From: CAYJXK01 sp964374115
Lineage (GTDB): Bacteria > Patescibacteriota > Patescibacteriia > Magasanikbacterales > UBA922
DNA: 13,830 nt
NCBI GenBank assembly: GCA_964374115.1
Contig: CAYJXK010000025.1
Span: 1 to 13,830, forward strand
Direction of reading: 5' to 3'
Positions 1-5,536 of this stretch are shown here, piece after piece. A program made the translations under genes and the position numbers. Below the pieces are notes generated by a model. It had not been told where the DNA came from. It ran no database searches and saw only the letters and a list, made by a program, of their open reading frames with translations. Each line of letters starts with the position of its first letter. The first letter of the stretch is position 1.

Positions 1-45
1 GTTTGGTTTAAAAAATGAGGTAAAAAGAGTTTCGTAATTCAAAGC

Positions 46-456
46 TTGGAGAGGCGTGCCAACATGGGCGATGAGCCTGTCTGGTGCGCGATCGGCGGGT
101 TCGTCGACCCGGGCGAGTCACACAACGAAGCGCAGGCACGCGAGGCTGGCGAAGAAAGCAGGCTTGACACGGCAATGGCCGAGGAGCTCGCGGGCATGGC
201 CACCAACGCCAATCGCGCCTTCTTCATCGCCGACGCCAGCACGGGCGAGGGTGTGCGCGCGTACGGCCTGGCACTTCCATTCAACTGGCTCAAGGCGGAC
301 GGCAAGGGCTTCAAGCTCAATGACGCCGCCCTGCTCTCCGACTTCAAGAAGGCCAGCGACGTGCGGCTTTTCCGGTGGCGCGATGGGCGAGGGCACAACA
401 CAGGGTCGGCAGGAAATCCCGCACGGAGAAAGTACTGCCGACCCTTCTTCAATTGA
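46..456 (+). pseudogene. Truncated Nudix hydrolase fragment (GC-rich)
   Basis: This is an N-terminally incomplete Nudix (nucleoside-diphosphate-X hydrolase) domain. From the TTG at 46 the Nudix box spans residues 18-40: G18, five residues, E24, seven residues, R32-E33-A34, then E36-E37. R39 replaces the usual glycine. The metal-binding glutamates are present, but the strand and helix that normally precede the box are missing. A stop lies in frame at 16-18, so no longer start is available in the window. Homology-like sequence continues through a segment starting NANRAFF and fades at about residue 113; the last 20 or so residues look like read-through into a stem-loop. Nearly every third codon position is G or C (line 181-240 is 41/60 GC), unlike the genes from 1533 on. 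Substrate cannot be told. I see no promoter or ribosome site, so this is probably a transferred, non-functional fragment. Confidence 0.6.
403..444. repeat. 10-bp perfect stem-loop at the end of the Nudix fragment
   Basis: GGGTCGGCAG (403-412) is the exact reverse complement of CTGCCGACCC (435-444), with a 22-base loop. It falls where Nudix-like sequence fades, so it may be the native terminator region of the donor gene or a recombination end. No T-run follows it, so it is not a standard intrinsic terminator. Confidence 0.6.
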
Positions 457-607
457 GGGGGTTGAAAAACAGAGGCTACGAATTCACGATATTACAGCAG
501 TGGCAAACATCGCATACTCGAGAACATTATCGGAAATAAATTATTTTCCCGCCTTAATACGGTGAATTTTGCAGAGGTCTTTCAAGGCTTCTATTTCTCA
601 ACCGCCC
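457..607. repeat. Imperfect inverted-repeat element, MITE-like or structured RNA
   Basis: This gene-free stretch between the Nudix fragment and the lipoprotein promoter is bounded by an imperfect inverted repeat. The left arm (457-477) and the reverse complement of the right arm (586-607) agree except for four transitions and one single-base indel. The pairing resumes further in: 481-494 and the reverse complement of 555-568 share AATTCAC, two different bases, then TATTA. The right arm has 17 extra bases (569-585). The centre contains a small near-palindrome at about 531-550 (GGAAATAA / TTATTTTCC). No open frame of note is encoded. A decayed non-autonomous insertion element fits; a structured RNA is the alternative. 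No flanking target-site duplication was recognised. Confidence 0.4.
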
Positions 608-615
608 CGCCCCCG

Positions 616-644
616 TTGACAAAGCCGTTTTTTTATGTTATAAT
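616..644 (+). promoter_or_regulatory. Perfect consensus sigma-70 promoter
   Basis: TTGACA at 616-621 and TATAAT at 639-644 are separated by exactly 17 bases. Both hexamers match the consensus at every position. Transcription should begin near 651 and run through a roughly 115-base leader into the gene at 767. No other promoter in the window is this close to consensus. Confidence 0.85.
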
Positions 645-687
645 ATTTGTTCTTTCCAATGGGAAATAGGTGAAGCGCATGTTGGAA

Positions 688-748
688 TGGCTTTAGGCCT
701 CAAACGCTTTGTGTAGCCAAGATTTGGCTTTAGAAAGCGTTTCAGGCC
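688..748 (+). promoter_or_regulatory. Structured 5' leader hairpin of the lipoprotein gene
   Basis: A long hairpin fills 696-748. GGCCT (696-700) pairs with AGGCC (744-748), then one C/C mismatch, then AAACGCTTT (702-710) pairs with AAAGCGTTT (734-742), an internal loop follows, and AGCCAA (715-720) pairs with TTGGCT (724-729) around a GAT loop. The 9-mer TGGCTTTAG occurs both at 688-696, just before the stem, and at 725-733, inside it. The AGCCA strand could therefore pair with either copy, which allows two alternative folds. The stem ends seven bases before the Shine-Dalgarno site. No known riboswitch class was recognised. Confidence 0.6.
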
Positions 749-754
749 GCTAAC

Positions 755-761
755 AAGGAGG
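755..761 (+). promoter_or_regulatory. Strong Shine-Dalgarno site AAGGAGG
   Basis: AAGGAGG stands five bases before the ATG at 767 and fixes that start. It is the only textbook ribosome binding site in the window; the other gene starts have A/T-rich or pyrimidine-rich leaders. Confidence 0.85.
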
Positions 762-766
762 AAGCC

Positions 767-1306
767 ATGAAGACGCAATTCGCCGTTCTCGCCGTCCTTT
801 CTTCCATCGCCGGCTGTGGGGGGTCGTCATCTGACCCCGGCTTCCAGCCCCCATTGGAAGCCTCCCCACAGGAGGTCGACGATGGAGAGACGGCCAATGC
901 CCTCCCCCTGCCGACCGTGGAGGAGGAGGCTGATCTCCCCCCTCTGTCGCTTCGCCTCAAGTGCGGCGACGGAAACGTCTGCACGATCACGCTCTTTCAA
1001 GAGATGGCAGACGGCCATCTCGAGATGGGCGGCATGATCGATCCCGCCGGGGAGCCTGTCATCCTCGACGGATTCGAGTTCGCGGGAGAACTCGTCGTCG
1101 CCGCAAAGGCAGGCCAGACCGTCCTCTTCGCGGTCGAGGGTGCTCCCGACGCCCCGATGTCCTCGATCGAGACCGGGGCAGGCCTTCGGATGGTGGTACC
1201 CGTCTTGTACCCCCCCGAAGGCACCGCCGGGGAGCCAACCTCCACGGACTGGATGGGTCTCAAGCCCGGACAGTTCGTCGAGGCTGATCTGATCTCGGCC
1301 TTCTAG
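767..1306 (+). CDS. Small GC-rich putative lipoprotein, unknown function
   Basis: 179 residues. A short hydrophobic signal (residues 5-16) ends in the lipobox I14-A15-G16-C17, so the protein is probably lipid-anchored on the outer face of the membrane after cleavage before C17. A serine/glycine/proline-rich and then acidic linker (about 18-58, with runs such as VEEEAD) leads to a compact domain with C66 and C72, the only other cysteines, which could form a disulfide. The rest is rich in G, V, E and D and looks like a beta-rich domain; no family was recognised. Codons are strongly G/C-ending (1021-1080 is 38/60 GC), unlike the genes downstream. It has its own consensus promoter, structured leader, strong ribosome site and following hairpins, so it is a self-contained transcription unit. 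Together these suggest transfer from a GC-rich source or a specially expressed accessory gene. Confidence 0.75.
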   Translation: MKTQFAVLAVLSSIAGCGGSSSDPGFQPPLEASPQEVDDGETANALPLPTVEEEADLPPLSLRLKCGDGNVCTITLFQEMADGHLEMGGMIDPAGEPVILDGFEFAGELVVAAKAGQTVLFAVEGAPDAPMSSIETGAGLRMVVPVLYPPEGTAGEPTSTDWMGLKPGQFVEADLISAF

Positions 1307-1331
1307 CCCCCCGCTCTTTCCCCTCCAACTC

Positions 1332-1369
1332 AGGCGGACGATTCCATCACAGTGATGAACCGTCCGCCT
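1332..1369 (+). terminator. GC-rich hairpin after the lipoprotein gene
   Basis: AGGCGGACG (1332-1340) pairs with CGTCCGCCT (1361-1369). Inside, CATCA (1345-1349) pairs with TGATG (1353-1357) around a CAG loop. No T-run follows. It could terminate transcription in a GC-rich donor or protect the 3' end, with the hairpin at 1414-1446 as the real intrinsic terminator here. Confidence 0.5.
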
Positions 1370-1413
1370 CCCCAAATATGTGTTTCTTGAATCATCAAGG
1401 AAATCATTGAGGA

Positions 1414-1446
1414 AAAAAATCCCAGCCGAACAGCGGGGATTTTTTT
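1414..1446. terminator. Intrinsic terminator, probably bidirectional
   Basis: An A-run plus TCCC (1414-1423) pairs with GGGATTTTTT (1436-1445). GC at 1425-1426 pairs with GC at 1433-1434 beyond an A/G mismatch. Seven Ts end the rightward form, and the A-run gives a T-run on the other strand. It separates the GC-rich unit from the host-like operon that follows. Confidence 0.7.
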
Positions 1447-1474
1447 ATAGAAATGTATCTGCATGAATCTCGTA

Positions 1475-1504
1475 TTCGAATCCTTTCGTCAAATATGCTA
1501 TACT
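1475..1504 (+). promoter_or_regulatory. Extended -10 promoter of the 1533 operon
   Basis: TGC directly before TATACT (1499-1504) makes an extended -10. The best -35 candidate is a weak TTCGAA at 1475-1480, 18 bases upstream. Transcription would start near 1511, giving a leader of about 22 bases that is pyrimidine-rich and has no Shine-Dalgarno site. The same GCTATACTCA core occurs in the sigma-factor promoter near 13750. Confidence 0.6.
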
Positions 1505-1532
1505 CATTTTCTACTTCTCTAATCACATCTCT

Positions 1533-2528
1533 ATGCACGACCCTACCTATCGTCAAGCGCTTTCTGCCAGTTGGAAATTTGCATGGCGCCACAAACTTCT
1601 TTGGCCATTTGGATTGTTTGCCGCATTCCTTGGGCAGATGGGATTGTGGGAATTTATGACGAGTGTGGGGCTCGCGAGTAATCGCGTGTCATCACTCCCC
1701 ATTTGGATTGGTTTTTATCGTCTTTTTCGTGAGATTTTTTCTTCCGCGTTTTGGAAACTCGATGCTGACACAGCGGTTTGGATGGTGTGGCTTGTGGTTC
1801 TCTTTTTGGGGATTATTCTTGTGATGACTTTTATTGCTGTGGTCTCGCAAGGAGTCCTTATCGAGGCGGCTGCGCGCGGGGTGAAAGGTCGCGCACTTCC
1901 CGATGTCCACAAAGCCTGGCATGTGAGTGTGAAATATTTCTGGCATGTGTTCGCGATCAATATAGGCAAAAAAGTGATCTTATCACTCCTTAGTCTCTCG
2001 ATGGCTTGGGGGATAGCAAGCCTCTTTGTTTATCAGGGATCTTTTCAAGCGCTTCTTGGTGGTGGCGCATTCGTTTCGGCTATTTTGCTTGGCGTTATTG
2101 TTTCTTTTTTGACGATGTATGCCGTCGGGTATGTGATTATTGAGCGCTATCAATTTCGTGAAGCAATTCAGAGCGCGTGGCAACTCTTTATGAAACATTG
2201 GTTGGTGTCGTTCGAGGTGGGTGTGATTATTTTTTTCTTCAACATATTGTTCAGTCTTGTCGCTCTCGCGGCGCTCATTCTTTTCTTTTTCCCCACTATG
2301 ATATTGTGGTTTATTGCGATCGTGGTCGGGAATGCCACTTTGTTTATTTTGGGAGGTGTGATCGGTCTTCTTCTGTTCGTCGTCTTTGTGATGATTGTCG
2401 GTTCTTTTTTTCAGGTGTTTACCACCACGGTGTGGATGTACCTCTTTATGCATATGCATCGTCTCGGTCTCAAAAGTAGAATGATGCATGTGCTTCGGCA
2501 TAGAGAGCGCAAGCGTGCGAGTGGATAA
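1533..2528 (+). CDS. Multi-pass membrane protein, unknown function
   Basis: 331 residues, strongly hydrophobic, with about six or seven membrane segments (roughly residues 23-41, 82-106, 146-168, 174-203, 226-253, 256-280 and 278-302) and a basic C-terminal tail. A soluble helix pattern recurs before membrane segments: YRQALSASW at 6-14 and FREAIQSAW at 208-216, each followed closely by a basic, aromatic stretch (WRHKLLW, MKHWLVS), with a weaker third copy near 122-135. This layout recalls integral-membrane families with repeated amphipathic helices, such as the membrane domain beside glycerophosphodiester phosphodiesterases, but no catalytic motif is visible. The start is the first ATG after the promoter; there is no Shine-Dalgarno site. 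It is the first gene of a tight cluster with the PilB-like ATPase 22 bases downstream, so a role in surface or pilus assembly is possible but inferred from position only. Confidence 0.8.
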   Translation: MHDPTYRQALSASWKFAWRHKLLWPFGLFAAFLGQMGLWEFMTSVGLASNRVSSLPIWIGFYRLFREIFSSAFWKLDADTAVWMVWLVVLFLGIILVMTFIAVVSQGVLIEAAARGVKGRALPDVHKAWHVSVKYFWHVFAINIGKKVILSLLSLSMAWGIASLFVYQGSFQALLGGGAFVSAILLGVIVSFLTMYAVGYVIIERYQFREAIQSAWQLFMKHWLVSFEVGVIIFFFNILFSLVALAALILFFFPTMILWFIAIVVGNATLFILGGVIGLLLFVVFVMIVGSFFQVFTTTVWMYLFMHMHRLGLKSRMMHVLRHRERKRASG

Positions 2529-2550
2529 ACCATGGATAACGTATACGTGT

Positions 2551-4236
2551 ATGGTACAAACCCAACAACGACAACTCGTTCCCACTGCGAAGGATGTTGC
2601 CGGAGCGTTTGAGAAAAAAATGGAACAGGTGGGTGTCCACGCGCGTGAACGAGAGGCCGTCGCATTTGCTTCGGAAGTGGGGTTGCCGCACATGTCGCTT
2701 GAGAAATTTCCCATCAGCCAGATGGCGCTCAAACAAATGACCGAAGAACAGGTGCGAGCGCTTCGTGCCGTATGTTTTTATGCCACGCCAGATGAAGTTA
2801 AAATTGGGGCATTGGACCCGCGCGATGAAAAAGTACAGGAAGTATTATTTCAATTGGAAGAAAGAAATCATGCCGAAGGATCGCTGTATGTGATTTCTGA
2901 AGACAGTCTCCGTCGCGCTCTTTTGTTGTACAAGACACTTCCTATTGTGAAGCCCGTGACAAAAGACGTGCAGGTTCATGCAGAAGATTTGGCGCGGGTG
3001 GAAGTCGAGGTGAGCGATTTTACTTCTCTCCAACAAGCGCTCAGCAAAAAAACAACCACAGAAGTAGTTACCCTTCTTCTTGGCGCAGCGCTCAAGCTCA
3101 AAGCATCGGATATTCATGTAGAGGCAGAAGCAGATCGAGTGGTGATTCGATTTCGGCTTGATGGGATTTTGCATGAAGGAGCGATACTCCCAAAAGAAGC
3201 ATTTTTACAATTGGTATCCCGCGTGAAATTGGTGTCAGGGCTAAAAATGAATATTAAAAACATGCCGCAAGATGGTCGATTTACAATTAAGCTTTCCGAT
3301 GGAGATGTGGATGTGCGCGTCTCGACCATGCCGACTGTGTATGGAGAGAGTATTGTGATGCGGCTTCTCCGACAATCTCGAGAAGGATTGACCCTCGAGG
3401 ATCTGGGGCTTGTCGGTGAATCGTATGAGAAGCTCAAAGCAGAGATAGAGCGACCGAATGGCATGATTATTACCACAGGGCCGACAGGGTCAGGGAAAAC
3501 CACGACCATGTATGCGATGTTGCAGATTCTCAACAAACCAGGTGTCAAAATTATTACCCTCGAAGACCCTGTTGAGTATCGGTTGGAGGGCATTAATCAG
3601 AGTCAGATAGATCACAGCAAAGAGTATACATTTGGAAAAGGACTGAAATCTATCCTCCGCCAAGATCCAGATATTGCTATGATCGGAGAAATTCGCGATC
3701 TCGAAACGGCTGATATCGCGATCCAAGCCGCGCTCACTGGGCATCTCATTCTTTCCACGATTCATACCAATAGCGCGGCAGGAGCGATTCCCAGATTTCT
3801 TGCGATGGGAGTGAAGCCTTTTTTATTGGCGCCAGCATTGAATTGCGTGATTGGGCAAAGGCTCGTGCGGCGTTTGTGTGACTTGTGCAAGCAAAAAAAG
3901 GAACCAACGCCAGAGACCCAGGCGCGGATACAAAAGATTATCGATAGTATGGGGGAGGTAGCACGAGGCAAGATAACGAGCGCTCCACAAGTATTTTATG
4001 GCCAAAAAGGATGCGCAGCATGCAGTAGTATAGGGTACAAGGGTCGCGTAGGCATTTATGAAATTTTTATCATGAACTCGGAAATAGAAAAAATGATTTT
4101 GAGTGGAAAAATTTCTGAGGATGAAATCGGGCAAGCCGTGATTGCAGGTGGCATGGTGACGATGGTGCAGGATGGCGTATTGAAGGCGCTTGAGGGTATC
4201 ACGAGTTTGGAAGAAGTGTTTCGAGTGACGGAGTAG
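2551..4236 (+). CDS. pilB: Type IV pilus / type II secretion assembly ATPase (PilB/GspE family)
   Basis: 561 residues from ATG 2551. The frame stays open upstream to 2488, but that would overlap the previous gene. These ATPases form cytoplasmic hexamers that power pilin polymerisation. A divergent N-terminal region (about 1-130) resembles the MshEN/T2SSE_N region. The ATPase core shows the expected set: the KASDIHVE segment near 190, Walker A GPTGSGKT at 310-317, the Asp box ITLEDPVEY just after, Walker B around 372-382 (DPDIAMIGEIRD), the His box HLILSTIHTN at 398-407, and a tetracysteine zinc site C443-C446 and C488-C491. The zinc site and length favour PilB/GspE over the retraction ATPase PilT. 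No pilC, pilT or pilin gene lies nearby in this window. It sits between two membrane proteins with short gaps, which fits a surface-assembly operon. No Shine-Dalgarno site precedes the ATG. Confidence 0.93.
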   Translation: MVQTQQRQLVPTAKDVAGAFEKKMEQVGVHAREREAVAFASEVGLPHMSLEKFPISQMALKQMTEEQVRALRAVCFYATPDEVKIGALDPRDEKVQEVLFQLEERNHAEGSLYVISEDSLRRALLLYKTLPIVKPVTKDVQVHAEDLARVEVEVSDFTSLQQALSKKTTTEVVTLLLGAALKLKASDIHVEAEADRVVIRFRLDGILHEGAILPKEAFLQLVSRVKLVSGLKMNIKNMPQDGRFTIKLSDGDVDVRVSTMPTVYGESIVMRLLRQSREGLTLEDLGLVGESYEKLKAEIERPNGMIITTGPTGSGKTTTMYAMLQILNKPGVKIITLEDPVEYRLEGINQSQIDHSKEYTFGKGLKSILRQDPDIAMIGEIRDLETADIAIQAALTGHLILSTIHTNSAAGAIPRFLAMGVKPFLLAPALNCVIGQRLVRRLCDLCKQKKEPTPETQARIQKIIDSMGEVARGKITSAPQVFYGQKGCAACSSIGYKGRVGIYEIFIMNSEIEKMILSGKISEDEIGQAVIAGGMVTMVQDGVLKALEGITSLEEVFRVTE

Positions 4237-4291
4237 TTTTTCATGAGCCTTTATTCTTATTTCTTATTCAATTCTCTAATCCCTCATCTCT

Positions 4292-5437
4292 ATGTCTCCA
4301 CGCAAAACCGATGCATCCCCCTCTCTCGATCAACCGGTGCGGTTGTACAAAGTTGTCGCGTTGTCGTTTTTGTTTCTCACGCTCGCGCTTCTTTCCATTA
4401 TTCTTTTTATGTCGAGCAAGCGTGCGACCATTACCATCGTCACCAAAGATGATGTCATTGAAGTTCGTTCGCTGGTGCAAGTAGCGGACAAAGGCAATGA
4501 TAAGAATATCATTTCTGGTGTGGTCACTTCGACACGTTTCACATTCTCCAAAGAATTTCAGCCAACCGGCTCTCGCGAAGAGCCAGGAGTCGCGGGAGGA
4601 AAAGTGATGTTGCACAATGAGGGATCCCTCGATCAACCACTTGTTGCGACCACACGGCTCCTTACGCCAGATGGTGTTCTTTTTCGTCTGAAACAACGAG
4701 TGACGGTGCCTGCAAACGGGATCATAGAGGCAGACGTGTACGCAGACCAGGCCGGGCCTTTGGGGAATATTGGTCCAGTGGACCATTTTACCATTCCAGG
4801 ACTCAATGCCGAAAAACAAAAGGTGATATACGGATCGAGTGACGCGTCCATGAGTAGCGGAGTGAAAAAGGTTGACATCGTCACGCTTGAGGACGTGGCA
4901 AAGGCAGAGAAAGAATTTTTTGTCTTTGCGGAAGAAGAAGGAAAGAAATTGCTTTTGAGTTCCCCTGATATCGCCGGGGTGTTTGAAATAAAACAAAAAA
5001 ATGTGGCATCAGATGTCGAGCAAGGAATTGAAGTAAACGCATTTACGATCACGGGAACCGTGGAGGTCATCGGCATCTTGTATGATGGCCGGGAGCTTCA
5101 GGAACGAGCGGAAAAAGAAATGATGAAACGACTCGTGGACGAAAGTGAAATCATCCAAAAAATCATTGGCGATCCCATAGTGACCATTTCTCAATATGAT
5201 CTCGAGAAAGGCACTGCGACGCTCGAAATTGTTTCTTCAGGAACTATATCCATCAACCCCGAGACCAATGAATTGCAAAAAAGTGTTTTCTTCGGGAAAA
5301 ATAAAGATGAGATTCGACGCTATCTTTTGTCACTCGATCACGTCTATCAGGTCGAAGTGAAATTTACGCCGATGTGGGTGCGCACCGTGCCGTATGTACC
5401 GGAGCATGTGACGATTATAGTGAGAAAGGTGGAGTAA
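4292..5437 (+). CDS. Single-pass membrane protein with large outside domain
   Basis: 381 residues. A short basic and polar N-terminus (1-19) is followed by one membrane segment (about 20-41) and then SSKRATITIV, so the remaining 340 or so residues most likely face outward. Around residues 100-170 there is a pattern with GGKVMLHN, QPLVATTRLL, PDGVLFRL, VYADQAGPLGNIG and IPGL. The 'AD..G..GNIG' and 'P.G..F' elements recall baseplate-J-like proteins and their bacterial cell-surface relatives; that likeness is a pattern impression only. The C-terminal half (about 200-381) has alternating helix and strand character. The gene lies 55 bases after the PilB-like gene on the same strand, probably on the same transcript. 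A pyrimidine-rich leader without a Shine-Dalgarno site precedes the ATG. Possible roles are pilus anchoring or surface display. Confidence 0.75.
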   Translation: MSPRKTDASPSLDQPVRLYKVVALSFLFLTLALLSIILFMSSKRATITIVTKDDVIEVRSLVQVADKGNDKNIISGVVTSTRFTFSKEFQPTGSREEPGVAGGKVMLHNEGSLDQPLVATTRLLTPDGVLFRLKQRVTVPANGIIEADVYADQAGPLGNIGPVDHFTIPGLNAEKQKVIYGSSDASMSSGVKKVDIVTLEDVAKAEKEFFVFAEEEGKKLLLSSPDIAGVFEIKQKNVASDVEQGIEVNAFTITGTVEVIGILYDGRELQERAEKEMMKRLVDESEIIQKIIGDPIVTISQYDLEKGTATLEIVSSGTISINPETNELQKSVFFGKNKDEIRRYLLSLDHVYQVEVKFTPMWVRTVPYVPEHVTIIVRKVE

Positions 5438-5480
5438 ACATGACAGGGATAACCGAGATGGCGCGGATACTTTTTATATC

Positions 5481-5510
5481 TTGACGATCCGAGTTCTTTT
5501 CTGATACGCT
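5481..5510 (+). promoter_or_regulatory. Promoter of thrS
   Basis: TTGACG at 5481-5486 is one base from the -35 consensus. A weak -10 follows within TGATACGCT (5502-5510): TACGCT at 18 bases spacing or GATACG at 16. The start would be near 5516, about 20 bases before the thrS ATG, and no known aminoacyl-tRNA-sensing leader is visible. Confidence 0.55.
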
Positions 5511-5536
5511 GATGGACGCGCTTTAAAAAAGATTTT

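Noticed and set aside
56..565. A 169-residue overlapping frame across the Nudix fragment and the repeat element
   Set aside because: Its composition is serine, arginine and proline rich as expected from a shifted frame of GC-rich DNA, while the frame starting at 46 carries the Nudix box.
696..760. Possible integron attC site, because of the hairpin followed by CTAACAAGG
   Set aside because: An attC site needs paired RYYYAAC and GTTRRRY ends in that order. The right-hand partner is not found and no integrase gene is in the window.
827..1375. A long minus-strand frame opposite the lipoprotein gene
   Set aside because: GC-rich coding DNA commonly has open antisense frames. The plus-strand gene has promoter, Shine-Dalgarno site and lipobox; the minus frame has none.
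1389..1412. Short tandem similarity ATCATCAAGG / ATCATTGAGG
   Set aside because: Only two imperfect copies of about ten bases, with no further units; it is too weak for a repeat call.
1474..1484. ATTCGAATCC resembling a tRNA T-loop
   Set aside because: No acceptor, D or anticodon stems fit around it, and the bases lie in the promoter region of the 1533 gene.
1983..2732. A 249-residue minus-strand frame opposite the membrane protein and pilB
   Set aside because: It is rich in His, Lys, Asn and Glu as the complement of hydrophobic codons and overlaps two well-supported genes.
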